The notes under the pieces are model-generated. The model did not search any database, was not told where the DNA came from, and was given only the letters and a program-made list of their open reading frames with translations. This document shows positions 43,285-52,867 of a DNA stretch of 64,000 bases, in pieces. The DNA lies in NCBI RefSeq assembly GCF_013403865.1, contig NZ_JABFDK010000001.1, forward strand, positions 1,178,001 through 1,242,000, written 5' to 3'. This stretch comes from Winogradskyella costae. Lineage in GTDB: Bacteria > Bacteroidota > Bacteroidia > Flavobacteriales > Flavobacteriaceae. The translations under genes and the position numbers were made by a program. Within the stretch, counting starts at the first letter, position 1. The number at the start of each line of letters is the position of its first letter.

Positions 43285-44296
43285 AGCAAAATCTATACTA
43301 ATTACAGGTGGAGCAGGTTTTATAGGTTCAAATTTTATAAGTTTTTTTTTAAAAAACAATAAAAATGTAAAGGTTGTAAATTTAGATAAGCTTACTTATG
43401 CAGGCGACCTTTATAATGTAAGTACTCTCGATGCAGATGAAAATTATGAATTTGTTAAAGGAGATATTTGTGATGCAGAACTCGTAAATAAGCTTTTTGA
43501 AACCTATAATTTCTTTGGTGTTATCCATTTTGCTGCAGAGTCTCATGTAGATAATTCAATTAAAGATCCTGCTGCATTTATCAATACCAATGTTTATGGC
43601 ACGTTCAATTTACTGAATATTGCAAAAAGTTATTGGATGGATGCTCCATTTTCGTATAAAGATGGTTGTAAAGCCAATCGCTTTCTTCATATATCTACCG
43701 ATGAGGTTTATGGGACTTTAGGTGACACAGGGTTATTTACTGAAGAGACTCCTTATGCTCCCAACAGTCCTTATAGTGCTTCAAAAGCATCGTCTGATTT
43801 TATCGTACGAAGCTATTTTCACACCTATGGTATGAATGTGGTTACTACCAATTGCAGTAATAATTATGGGCCTAAACAGCACGACGAAAAGCTAATTCCA
43901 ACCATTATTAGAAAAGCTCTAAATAATGAACCGATACCAATCTATGGTGATGGTAAGAATATTAGAGATTGGCTGTATGTTGAGGACCACTGTAAGGGAA
44001 TTAATTTAGCATTTCAAAATGGAAGAGCGGGAGAAACCTATAATATCGGCGGAAATAACGAACGCGATAATTTATATATAGCACATAAAATTTGCGATAT
44101 TTTAAATGATTTGGTACCAAAGGATAATTCATATTCTGAACAAATTACGTTTGTGAATGACCGACCAGGACATGATTTTAGATATGCCATTGATGCTTCT
44201 AAGATTGAAAATGAATTAGATTGGAAAGCAGATGAAAACTTTGAAACAGGAATTATAAAAACCATAGAGTGGTATTTAAAAAAGTATATTTATTAA
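43277..44296 (+). CDS. rfbB: dTDP-glucose 4,6-dehydratase
   Basis: This 339-residue NAD-dependent SDR enzyme converts dTDP-glucose to dTDP-4-keto-6-deoxyglucose, the second step of dTDP-L-rhamnose synthesis. The NAD site is TGGAGFIGSNF (residues 10-20). The catalytic Thr141-Asp142-Glu143 lies in HISTDEVYG and the Tyr166-x-x-x-Lys170 pair in NSPYSASKASSD. Length is typical. The start overlaps the Wzz-like gene by 8 bases, and rfbA follows after 53 bases. It is also called rmlB. Confidence 0.96.
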   Translation: MSKAKSILITGGAGFIGSNFISFFLKNNKNVKVVNLDKLTYAGDLYNVSTLDADENYEFVKGDICDAELVNKLFETYNFFGVIHFAAESHVDNSIKDPAAFINTNVYGTFNLLNIAKSYWMDAPFSYKDGCKANRFLHISTDEVYGTLGDTGLFTEETPYAPNSPYSASKASSDFIVRSYFHTYGMNVVTTNCSNNYGPKQHDEKLIPTIIRKALNNEPIPIYGDGKNIRDWLYVEDHCKGINLAFQNGRAGETYNIGGNNERDNLYIAHKICDILNDLVPKDNSYSEQITFVNDRPGHDFRYAIDASKIENELDWKADENFETGIIKTIEWYLKKYIY

Positions 44297-44349
44297 CTAA
44301 AACTCTATAGGTCTTGTATACGCAGCGTATTTCAATTAAAATAGTTTAG

Positions 44350-45213
44350 ATGAAAGGAATAGTTTTAGCAGGAGGATCAGGAACAAGGTTACACCCATTA
44401 ACACTAGCAGTAAGTAAGCAGCTAATGCCTATTTACGACAAACCCATGATATATTACCCTATTTCTACTTTGATGTGGTCTGGTATAAAAGATATTTTAA
44501 TTATTTCTACACCTCAAGATTTACCACTTTTTAAAAAGCTATTAGGTGATGGCAAATCGTATGGTTGTAGTTTTGAGTATGCTGTACAAGAGTCACCAAA
44601 TGGACTCGCGGAAGCCTTTATTATTGGTGAAGATTTTATAGGCGATGATAAGGTAGCATTAATATTAGGTGATAATATTTTTTATGGTACAGGTTTAGCA
44701 GATTTGCTACAACAGAATAATGATCCAGATGGAGGAATTATTTATGCTTATCATGTTCATGATCCGGAACGCTATGGTGTTGTGGAGTTCGATGAAAATG
44801 ATATTGCTGTCTCGATTGAAGAAAAGCCTAAAAAACCAAAATCAAATTATGCTGTTCCAGGTATTTATTTTTATGATAATTCAGTCGTTAGAATTGCGAA
44901 AAATATAAGACCAAGTAAACGCGGAGAGCTAGAGATAACCGATGTAAATAAAACCTATTTAAGCCAAGGGAAACTAAAAGTTAGCGTCTTAGATAAGGGA
45001 ACAGCTTGGCTAGATACAGGCACCTTTAAATCCCTGATGCAAGCATCGCAGTTTGTTCAGGTCATCGAAGAACGACAAGGACTAAAAATTGGTGCGATAG
45101 AAGAGGCAGCTTACAAAATGGGATATATTGATAAAAAGCAATTTATAAAATTAGTTAAGCCTTTAACAAAAAGTGGCTATGGTAAGCATTTATTAAGTTC
45201 AATTTCAGAGTAA
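44350..45213 (+). CDS. rfbA: Glucose-1-phosphate thymidylyltransferase
   Basis: This 287-residue enzyme makes dTDP-glucose from glucose 1-phosphate and dTTP, the first step of dTDP-rhamnose synthesis. The nucleotide-binding loop [13 protein letters not shown] is at residues 6-18, and [15 protein letters not shown] and ILGDNIFYG are the expected family blocks. VEEKP-like [10 protein letters not shown] and the later [18 protein letters not shown] region fit the RmlA fold. Length is normal. rfbC begins one base after the stop. It is also called rmlA. Confidence 0.96.
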   Translation: MKGIVLAGGSGTRLHPLTLAVSKQLMPIYDKPMIYYPISTLMWSGIKDILIISTPQDLPLFKKLLGDGKSYGCSFEYAVQESPNGLAEAFIIGEDFIGDDKVALILGDNIFYGTGLADLLQQNNDPDGGIIYAYHVHDPERYGVVEFDENDIAVSIEEKPKKPKSNYAVPGIYFYDNSVVRIAKNIRPSKRGELEITDVNKTYLSQGKLKVSVLDKGTAWLDTGTFKSLMQASQFVQVIEERQGLKIGAIEEAAYKMGYIDKKQFIKLVKPLTKSGYGKHLLSSISE

Positions 45214-45214
45214 T

Positions 45215-45760
45215 ATGATTGTAAAGGAAACGAAACTAAAAGGATGTTTTATAATCGAGCCTCAAGTTTTTGAGGATAAACGTGGTTACTTTGTAGAAAA
45301 CTACAATCAAAAGGCGTTTAATAAAGCGTTGGGTATTGATATTGAATTTGTTCAAGACAATGAGTCTAAATCTTCTAAAGGAGTGCTTAGAGGCTTGCAT
45401 TATCAGTTAGGAGCGCATGCGCAAGCTAAGTTAGTAAGAATTGTTAAAGGAGCTGTATTAGATATCGCTGTAGATCTTAGAGAAGGTTCTAAAACATTTG
45501 GGGAGTATGTTTCTATTGAGCTCTCGGAAAGCAATAAAACTCAATTGTTTGTACCGAAAGGTTTTGGGCATGGCTTTATTGTTTTAGAAGATGAAACTAT
45601 TTTTAGTTATAAATGCGATAATTATTACAACAAAACATCCGAAGCTGGCATCATATATAACGATGAGGATTTAAACATTAATTGGCAACTGCCTAGTACA
45701 GATTTTATTCTTTCAGATAAAGACCTCACATTACCTACCTTAAAAGACGCTAAACTATGA
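45215..45760 (+). CDS. rfbC: dTDP-4-dehydrorhamnose 3,5-epimerase
   Basis: This 181-residue cupin-fold enzyme epimerises dTDP-4-keto-6-deoxyglucose at C3 and C5. The hallmark segment is GVLRGLHYQLG, where His62 is the catalytic base candidate, together with the later FVPKGFGHGFIVLEDET block and the Tyr/Asp-rich C-terminus. Length matches RmlC. It starts one base after rfbA and its last four bases overlap the rfbD start codon (ATGA), so the operon is translated as a unit. It is also called rmlC. Confidence 0.96.
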   Translation: MIVKETKLKGCFIIEPQVFEDKRGYFVENYNQKAFNKALGIDIEFVQDNESKSSKGVLRGLHYQLGAHAQAKLVRIVKGAVLDIAVDLREGSKTFGEYVSIELSESNKTQLFVPKGFGHGFIVLEDETIFSYKCDNYYNKTSEAGIIYNDEDLNINWQLPSTDFILSDKDLTLPTLKDAKL

Positions 45761-46608
45761 TACAAGTACTTGTGACTGCCAAAGACGGTCAATTAGGACA
45801 ATGCATTCAAAGTTTAGCTCTAAAACATCCCAATATTCAATTTGTTTTTAAATCGTCCTCAGAATTAGATATTACAAACAAAGCTAAGATCGAAGTGGCA
45901 TTTGGCGCACACTCATTTGATTATTGTATAAATTGTGCAGCTTATACAGCGGTAGATAAGGCTGAAGAAGAAACCGATATAGCTGATAAAGTAAATTATC
46001 TAGGAGCAAAGCTATTAGCGGAATCTTGCCATAGTTTTAATGTCACGTTAATTCATATCTCTACAGATTTTGTGTTTGATGGTAAATCGTCAAAAGCTTA
46101 CTTAGAAAGTGATATCACTAATCCTTTAGGTGTTTATGGAGAAACTAAATTAAGAGGTGAACAAGCCATCTCTAAAACGCTAGAACAGCACTTTATAATT
46201 AGGACGTCTTGGTTATATTCAGAGTATGGGAATAATTTTCTAAAAACGATGTTACGATTAGCGAGTGAGCGGAATGAAATAGGGGTTGTAGGTGATCAAA
46301 TAGGAAGTCCGACGTATGCTAAAGATTTAGCTGAGGTTGTTTTAAAGTTAATAGAAACCAAAAGTAGCGCTTATGGTACGTATCATTATAGTAATGAAGG
46401 CGAGATAAGTTGGTACGATTTTGCTAAGGAAATTTTTAGACTTAGTGAAAGTTCTATTAAACTTAATAAAATTGAAACCAAGGATTACCCAACACCAGCA
46501 AAACGACCTAAATTTAGTGTTCTTGATACTTCAAAATTAGCAAATACATTTCATATTTCTATTCCAGAATGGAAGCTTAGTTTAGTAAAAGCAATATCTA
46601 GTCTATAA
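45757..46608 (+). CDS. rfbD: dTDP-4-dehydrorhamnose reductase
   Basis: This 283-residue NAD(P)-dependent reductase makes dTDP-L-rhamnose in the last step of the pathway. The cofactor loop KDGQLGQCI (residues 9-17) is visible, followed by HISTDFVFDGK (around 100) and the Tyr127-x-x-x-Lys131 pair in GVYGETKLRGEQ. The start overlaps rfbC by four bases. With rfbB, rfbA and rfbC next to it, the pathway is complete. It is also called rmlD. Confidence 0.95.
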   Translation: MIQVLVTAKDGQLGQCIQSLALKHPNIQFVFKSSSELDITNKAKIEVAFGAHSFDYCINCAAYTAVDKAEEETDIADKVNYLGAKLLAESCHSFNVTLIHISTDFVFDGKSSKAYLESDITNPLGVYGETKLRGEQAISKTLEQHFIIRTSWLYSEYGNNFLKTMLRLASERNEIGVVGDQIGSPTYAKDLAEVVLKLIETKSSAYGTYHYSNEGEISWYDFAKEIFRLSESSIKLNKIETKDYPTPAKRPKFSVLDTSKLANTFHISIPEWKLSLVKAISSL

Positions 46609-46797
46609 TTAATTGAAAAAATTATAAGTAGATTATTTATGATATTTGATCACGAATTAAAGCCATTCACTATTTTATAAATATTAAGATTAGTATTATT
46701 GTATTCTAATTATAAATGGAGTAATACACACAAACTTATTGCTTTATTATAAGAAGGTCAATAAAAATGTTTTTATTAAGAAACCACATTATTTTAT

Positions 46798-48270
46798 ATG
46801 TTATTTAATTCGCTCGATTTTGCTATATTTTTTCCTATAGTTTTTGTGCTTTATTGGCTTGTAGCTAAAAACCTTACTTTAAGAAATATTCTAATTTTAG
46901 TTGCTAGTTATACCTTTTACGGTTGGTGGGATTGGCGTTTTTTGTTTTTAATTGCAGTGAGTACATTAGTCGATTTTTATGTGGGTAAACAAATGCATAA
47001 AACAGAAGACAAGCGCAAGCGAAAACAACTACTTTTTGTAAGCCTATTTGTTAATTTAGGGTTCTTAATTTATTTTAAATACACTAACTTTTTTATAGAA
47101 TCATTTGTAGATTCGTTTCGATTATTTGGTAAAGCACTTGAGGTATCCACATTAAATATAATACTTCCTGTTGGGATTAGTTTTTATACATTTCAGACCT
47201 TAAGTTACACTATTGACATCTATAGAAGACAGCTAAAGCCAACGAATGATATTATAGCATTTAGTGCTTTCGTTGCTTTTTTTCCGCAGCTTGTTGCCGG
47301 TCCTATTGAAAGAGCGTCTCATTTATTACCTCAATTTTATAAAACCTACACCTTTAATTATAAGCTTGTAAAGTCTGGCCTGTTACTAATGGCTTTTGGC
47401 TTGTTTAAGAAAATGGTTATTGCAGATCGGGCAGCACTTTACGTTAATCAGGTTTATAATAATGTGGATGATTATGGAGGTGTTGGCTACATGTATGCAA
47501 CCGTGCTCTTCGCATTTCAAATTTATTGTGATTTTTCTGGTTACTCAGATATTGCCATTGGTTTAGGACGTACCATGGGATTTGATTTAATGAAGAATTT
47601 TAATAGTCCTTACATTTCAAAATCATTAACTGAGTTCTGGAGACGTTGGCACATTTCGTTGTCTACTTGGTTTAGAGATTATCTGTATATTCCTTTAGGA
47701 GGAAATAAAAAAGGTAAATTTAGAACTTACGCTAATATTTTTATTGTGTTTGTAGTGAGTGGTTTTTGGCATGGAGCTGCCATGACTTTTATTATTTGGG
47801 GAGCTATTCATGGTGTAGTTTTGATGATTGAAAAAGGCACTTTTACTTTTAGAAAAAGAGTATTTAGTAAATTAGGTTTAGATAAAGTGAATTTTTCTAA
47901 TCATCTTTTCTTTGGATTCATCATATTTAGTATTGTCTGTTTCGCATGGGTCTTTTTTAGAGCGAACTCACTAAGTGATTCTTTTCAAATAGTTTCGGGA
48001 TTTTTTAATAATTTCAATTTAAGCAATATATTTAAAAAGGATACCTATTTAATAGGTTTTAAACCTAATGAGTTTAAGATAATTAGTATTGCTATTTTAT
48101 TGCTGTTTCTGTTTGAATATTTGCATAGAAAACATAATGTTATAAAGTATTTAAATAACCAAGCAACAGTATTTAGATGGTTGTTTTATTTAAGTATTGT
48201 ATTATCAATAGTTGTATTTGGTATTTATGGAGACAGAAATATTCAAGAGTTTATTTATTTTCAATTTTAA
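46798..48270 (+). CDS. MBOAT family O-acyltransferase (AlgI-like)
   Basis: This 490-residue polytopic membrane protein transfers acyl groups, usually acetyl, across the inner membrane for polysaccharide modification. About ten hydrophobic segments are visible. The AlgI/DltB hallmark FWRRWHISLSTWFRDYLYIP (around residues 280-299, His285) is followed by the catalytic His325 in SGFWHGAAMTF and a second conserved His338. In alginate systems AlgI works with the periplasmic SGNH-like AlgJ/AlgX, and here two SGNH-like genes follow directly. The next ATG lies two bases after the stop. Confidence 0.95.
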   Translation: MLFNSLDFAIFFPIVFVLYWLVAKNLTLRNILILVASYTFYGWWDWRFLFLIAVSTLVDFYVGKQMHKTEDKRKRKQLLFVSLFVNLGFLIYFKYTNFFIESFVDSFRLFGKALEVSTLNIILPVGISFYTFQTLSYTIDIYRRQLKPTNDIIAFSAFVAFFPQLVAGPIERASHLLPQFYKTYTFNYKLVKSGLLLMAFGLFKKMVIADRAALYVNQVYNNVDDYGGVGYMYATVLFAFQIYCDFSGYSDIAIGLGRTMGFDLMKNFNSPYISKSLTEFWRRWHISLSTWFRDYLYIPLGGNKKGKFRTYANIFIVFVVSGFWHGAAMTFIIWGAIHGVVLMIEKGTFTFRKRVFSKLGLDKVNFSNHLFFGFIIFSIVCFAWVFFRANSLSDSFQIVSGFFNNFNLSNIFKKDTYLIGFKPNEFKIISIAILLLFLFEYLHRKHNVIKYLNNQATVFRWLFYLSIVLSIVVFGIYGDRNIQEFIYFQF

Positions 48271-48272
48271 AT

Positions 48273-49730
48273 ATGAGAGCTTTACTAAGCAAATCTTTAG
48301 TTTTTGCAGCGATTTTAGTCTTTATACTTTTAAAGATTGAGCCTTATTTTGTGGATAATTCTAGCTGGGATGTTAGTTCCTTTAATTCATTTTATGAAGA
48401 AGACAAGAACTCATCAGATATTGTTTTTATAGGTAGTTCGCATTTAAATAAAGGGATAGATACTTATATTTTAGATGCCAATTGTAACACTAATTCTATA
48501 AAAATTAGTGGTGCAGGAATGAATATTGCGCAAACCTACTTTAATTTAAAAGAAGTTCTTACACGTCAATCACCAAAAATTGTATCTATAGAAACTTTTG
48601 GATTAATTGTGCCTAATGACAAGTACAATAACAGCATAGATGAAAATGGAAACATGGTATTAAAATCTTATAATACAGAATATTATAAGAGATTTGGCAT
48701 GGCTAAATTAGAAGAAATAAGCAGTATTTATCCTGATGATAAAGTATTCCATATGTTTAATTTTTTTAGGTTTCATGATGTATGGACCGATGTAGAAACG
48801 TTATCAAAATCTATTGATGCTAAGTTGTCTTTTAATCCGAAGAAAATAAATCAAGACATCAATAAATATACAAGTTATTTTTCTGATGTTCAGATGAAAG
48901 CTTATCAAAATAAGGAATTTGATACTAAAGATTTTTTCATATCTGATGATGAAAAGCTGTTTTTAGAGAAAATCATTCAATTGTCTAAAGAACACAATTT
49001 TGAATTGTTGTTTTTTACGGTCCCAGTATTAGATGTCTATTATAAGAAAACGGCAATAGGCTTTAAAAGAGTTGAAAATGAATTAAGAGAAATTTTTAAA
49101 TCACATAAAAACATTACGTATTACGATATAAATTCTGGAGTTGGTGGCTATGATAAAACACGTTTTTTGCCGGGTAATGTTAATAATAATCAACACCTTA
49201 ATTATAAAGGGATAATTAACACGACTCATTTGGTATCGAAATTTATAAAGAAAAATTATAAGTTTGATTCTCATTTAAAAAAGCCGGTTAGGTCTATTGA
49301 AGATATTTTATACAGTCATAGAAAGATAGAAAAAGACACATCATTCTTAAGTTATATTTCAACTGTAAATGGAGTCAAATTTAATGTTGATGGCAAGGCG
49401 AAAACTACAATTGTTATTCCTAAAAATCAAAAATACATCACGATTAAGGGGTGGATGTTTAAAGACGAATTACCTTCAAGAAAAACAACTAGAAAAATAG
49501 CTCTAAAGAAGAATAACAGTTTTATTTTTATCTCTAAAGGAGATTTAAGTAAACGGTCTGTAAAAAATATAGCCAATAAATACGGAGAAGATTATTTAGA
49601 ATCTGGATATCAGTTTAAAATAGATAAAAATGCCCTAGAAAAAGGGAAGTATAAAATTTACAATATTATAGAATCTGATAAAGGTGACATCTTAGTTAAA
49701 GATATGTGGAAATGGATAACTATAGAATAA
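48273..49730 (+). CDS. Membrane-anchored SGNH-like protein, MBOAT partner, copy 1
   Basis: This 485-residue protein has an N-terminal hydrophobic anchor (MRALLSKSLVFAAILVFILL) and a periplasmic domain. A GDS-like block is IVFIGSSHLNKG (Ser56, His57), and a late NQHLNYKG block (His) matches an SGNH catalytic tail. I place the start at the ATG 48273, since the upstream frame overlaps the MBOAT gene and lacks a signal-like start. A C-terminal beta domain (KYITIKGWMFKDEL onward) is shared with the next gene. Alginate AlgJ/AlgX have comparable placement after an MBOAT gene and add acetyl groups, so an O-acetyl transfer role is likely. It is adjacent to the MBOAT gene with a two-base gap. Confidence 0.78.
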   Translation: MRALLSKSLVFAAILVFILLKIEPYFVDNSSWDVSSFNSFYEEDKNSSDIVFIGSSHLNKGIDTYILDANCNTNSIKISGAGMNIAQTYFNLKEVLTRQSPKIVSIETFGLIVPNDKYNNSIDENGNMVLKSYNTEYYKRFGMAKLEEISSIYPDDKVFHMFNFFRFHDVWTDVETLSKSIDAKLSFNPKKINQDINKYTSYFSDVQMKAYQNKEFDTKDFFISDDEKLFLEKIIQLSKEHNFELLFFTVPVLDVYYKKTAIGFKRVENELREIFKSHKNITYYDINSGVGGYDKTRFLPGNVNNNQHLNYKGIINTTHLVSKFIKKNYKFDSHLKKPVRSIEDILYSHRKIEKDTSFLSYISTVNGVKFNVDGKAKTTIVIPKNQKYITIKGWMFKDELPSRKTTRKIALKKNNSFIFISKGDLSKRSVKNIANKYGEDYLESGYQFKIDKNALEKGKYKIYNIIESDKGDILVKDMWKWITIE

Positions 49731-49875
49731 TCTTGAAGTAAAAAATGATTAAAAAAAATGAATGTAATAAACGACGTAAGACATAAAACTCAGTAAATGA
49801 GAGCTATATTATCGATAATTAGTTGTGGTTTACAAAGAGTCTATATAAACAAGAGTTTATTTTAAGTTTTGAGGT

Positions 49876-51336
49876 ATGAGGGGTTTTTTTATTAAAAGTA
49901 TTCTATTTTTAGGTGTAATCTTGTTTGTTATTTATAACATTGATCAATACTTCGTTGAGGATAGTGTAGATTTTAGAAAATACTTCTTTTTTTATAAGAA
50001 GCCGTCTAACTCCTTAGATGCAATTATAATCGGTAATTCTCACGCGCATTGCGGGTTAAATTCTAATATTATTTCTGCTAAATGTAATTTAAATACGTAC
50101 AACCTAAGTATGGCTGGTACTAATTTAAATGAAATGTACAGTTCTTTAAAAGAGGCTTTAAAGACACAAACTCCAAAACTTGTAATTGTTGAAAATTTTG
50201 CTTTTCTAGCTCCCGGTCAACCTCAAAATATCACAGATAAAAAGGGAAATGTAATTATTAATAATCCAAATTATGTTTATGCTAAAAAATTAAGTTTCGA
50301 TAAAATTATCGAAGCCGATAGCATTTTTAAAGATAACAACGTTGTATTAAATTCATTTAATATTTTTAAATATCATGAGGTTTGGTCAGATACCGAAAAA
50401 CTTTCAAGTGTATTAAGTAAATATCTTTCAGATGAATATCAAACACAGTTTTATGATAATGCATTGGGAACTAGAATTATTAGCGAAAATCGAATAAAAA
50501 AGTTTCAAGAAACAGTTTTTGACGACCCAATTAGTATTTCAAAAGATCAAAAGAAGATTCTAAATGATCTAATTGCCTTATCAAAAAAGAATAATTTTCA
50601 GTTGGTATTCACTACGGTTCCATTTTTAGATATCTATTATGAAAAAACTAAATCATCTTATGATTTTGCTTATAATCAATTAAAAAATATAATTTCTAAA
50701 CACAAAAATGTAAGTTTATTTGATATAAATGAATCTAAAACATTTGGATCAAGTTTTATATTAGATGAAAAAACGAATACACTCCAGAATCAGCATTTAA
50801 ACTATAAAGGGCAAATTCTTGCGAGCAATTTACTCGCAAATTACATTAATAAACATATAGACATAAAGGGTTCTGATTATAATTGGAAATATAGCCCTGA
50901 GGGTGTAGCTTATAATTTAAAAGGAGGCACTAAAGATTCAATTTTTCTAGGTTCCGTTAATAAGGTAAATTCGACGTTATATCACAGACAGAATAAATCA
51001 CCGCTAAAGGAGATAAAAGTGTCTAAAAAAAGTAAATATGTAACATTAGAAGGCTGGATGAAAAGAAAGGGTCTAAAAAATTCAGATGCGAAAAAAATTA
51101 TTGCTTTTAAAGGAAATAATAATTTTATTTATATTACTGTTAACAATGAAGTCAATGAAAGATCTGCTCCATGGGTAGAGGAAAGATACGGACCTGAATT
51201 TATTAATAGTGGCTATAAATTAAAATTTCAGAAGGCGTTGTTAGAAAAAGGGAGTTATACTGTTTATCATATTTTACAAAACAAGCAGGGCGAATGTTTT
51301 ATTACAAATACATACAAAAAAATAATAATTGAATGA
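49876..51336 (+). CDS. Membrane-anchored SGNH-like protein, MBOAT partner, copy 2
   Basis: This 486-residue protein is a paralogue of the preceding gene. The N-terminal anchor is MRGFFIKSILFLGVILFVIY. The catalytic-like blocks are AIIIGNSHAHCG (Ser55, His56) and NQHLNYKGQIL near the end of the SGNH domain. The aligned order and spacing match copy 1: INxNL-like SMAGTNLNEMYSSLKEAL versus SGAGMNIAQTYFNLKEVL. The C-terminal domain (KYVTLEGWMKRKGL onward) is also shared. A 145-base gap separates the copies. It may acylate a different position or sugar. The role is inferred. Confidence 0.76.
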   Translation: MRGFFIKSILFLGVILFVIYNIDQYFVEDSVDFRKYFFFYKKPSNSLDAIIIGNSHAHCGLNSNIISAKCNLNTYNLSMAGTNLNEMYSSLKEALKTQTPKLVIVENFAFLAPGQPQNITDKKGNVIINNPNYVYAKKLSFDKIIEADSIFKDNNVVLNSFNIFKYHEVWSDTEKLSSVLSKYLSDEYQTQFYDNALGTRIISENRIKKFQETVFDDPISISKDQKKILNDLIALSKKNNFQLVFTTVPFLDIYYEKTKSSYDFAYNQLKNIISKHKNVSLFDINESKTFGSSFILDEKTNTLQNQHLNYKGQILASNLLANYINKHIDIKGSDYNWKYSPEGVAYNLKGGTKDSIFLGSVNKVNSTLYHRQNKSPLKEIKVSKKSKYVTLEGWMKRKGLKNSDAKKIIAFKGNNNFIYITVNNEVNERSAPWVEERYGPEFINSGYKLKFQKALLEKGSYTVYHILQNKQGECFITNTYKKIIIE

Positions 51337-51548
51337 ATAAGGATTGCTTTCCAAAATACCTAAGCGTTGATAGGTTTCCCTAACCCAAATAAAAGATTAC
51401 TTTTGCTTCTTTCTTGATTATTCTATTTATCATTAGTACAATAAACAACTAAAATTGCGCTCCAACGTTATATCTAAAATAATCCTAAATAATTTTTGTA
51501 GACATTAATAGTTGCTTCTGCATAGAGAAAAAATAATTCTTTCTGAAT

Positions 51549-52853
51549 ATGGACATTAACGCAATAGTTTCAAAATTTTTAAAATCTGATCTTATGGGTA
51601 AGAGTTTGAAGGTGCTGGCTATTAAAGTTACTGGAGTGCTTTTACTTTTTCTACTTTCTCTGTTTTTAACAAATTACTATTCTCCTAGGACTGTTGGGCA
51701 GTACGATTTTGTGCGTTCAATATTAATGATAATTGGAGGGCTTTCTATATTAGGGACTAATCAATCTATAATATATTATTCGGGTCATTTTAAATCTCAA
51801 AACACCTTAGGATCGCTTAAAAACGTTTATTTCAAAATGCTAGCAATTATTGTTTTGGCATCTTGTGTTATGTTATTTTTAAAACTTATAATACCCGATA
51901 AGATTATAAATAATCTATTTAGTAAAGATGAAGCGTCTTATCTTATAGATAAGGTGGTGTATTCAATCGCTTTATATGCTATTACCTTTTTAAATATAGA
52001 TATGTTAAGGGCTATGGGTAAAACGATTTTATCAGAGTTATTTAGAAATATTTTCAGGTATACTCCCTTTTTTATCTTGGCTATATATTTAGCTTACACC
52101 TCAAACGAGGTTTATCTAATTGATGCCTATTTGTTAAGTTTTTCATGTTTGGCAATAGCGTCATTTATAATTATATATTTAAACATTAAAAAAACAGAAT
52201 TTCAGACCCAAACTTCTGAATTAACCTATAAGCACGTATTTTTAAAGTCTTACCCAATGGCAATAAGTGCACTGTCGTATTTTTTAATGCAAAGTGTAGA
52301 TATTTTACTTTTGGCGAAGTATAGTACTTTTGAAGAAGTTGCTTATTATGCTGTTGCGGTTAAGCTAGCAACAATAGCATCTCTTGCGCTTTTATCGGTA
52401 AATATTATCATAGCACCAAAAATTGCAGAAATGTATTCTAATAATGATTACAATGCATTAAAGACGTTGCTCAAAAACAGTAATAGACTTATTTTAGCCT
52501 TGAGTTTTCCTGCTATTGCGTTTATAGCAATTTTATCAGAATGGATTCTCGGTTTATTTGGAAATAAATATGTTTTAGCCCAAATACCACTTTTAATCAT
52601 TTTATTTGGACAGTTGTTTAATTCGTTATGTGGCCCTGTAGGAATCTATATGAACATGACAGGAAAACAGAATAAGTTACAAAGAATGCTTATTTTTGGC
52701 TTATTAATTAACGTTGTATTAAACATCATTTTTATTCCTAAATATGGTATGATCGGAGCAGCGTCATCAACTGCATTTAGTATGATTTTGTGGAAATCTA
52801 TGGCTGCGATTATAAGTTATAAGAATGATAAAGTGAAGACGTTTATATCTTAA
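51549..52853 (+). CDS. Polysaccharide flippase, Wzx/MATE-like
   Basis: This 434-residue protein has about twelve membrane helices and belongs to the polysaccharide transporter group of the MOP superfamily. It should flip lipid-linked repeat units across the inner membrane. Family-like features are the N-terminal GKSLKVLAIKVTGVLLLFLL helix region, SLSLFLTNYYSPRTVGQYDF-like turn TNYYSPRTVGQYDF, and a mid-protein helix pattern ALSYFLMQSVDILLLAKY. Length is typical. It lies between the SGNH-like genes and the sulfotransferase gene. Confidence 0.85.
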   Translation: MDINAIVSKFLKSDLMGKSLKVLAIKVTGVLLLFLLSLFLTNYYSPRTVGQYDFVRSILMIIGGLSILGTNQSIIYYSGHFKSQNTLGSLKNVYFKMLAIIVLASCVMLFLKLIIPDKIINNLFSKDEASYLIDKVVYSIALYAITFLNIDMLRAMGKTILSELFRNIFRYTPFFILAIYLAYTSNEVYLIDAYLLSFSCLAIASFIIIYLNIKKTEFQTQTSELTYKHVFLKSYPMAISALSYFLMQSVDILLLAKYSTFEEVAYYAVAVKLATIASLALLSVNIIIAPKIAEMYSNNDYNALKTLLKNSNRLILALSFPAIAFIAILSEWILGLFGNKYVLAQIPLLIILFGQLFNSLCGPVGIYMNMTGKQNKLQRMLIFGLLINVVLNIIFIPKYGMIGAASSTAFSMILWKSMAAIISYKNDKVKTFIS

Positions 52854-52867
52854 AATTAAAACAACGA

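Noticed and set aside
48177..48272. Extended N-terminus of the first SGNH-like protein overlapping the MBOAT gene
   Set aside because: The ATG at 48273, two bases after the MBOAT stop, gives a typical membrane anchor that aligns with its paralogue. The extension does not.
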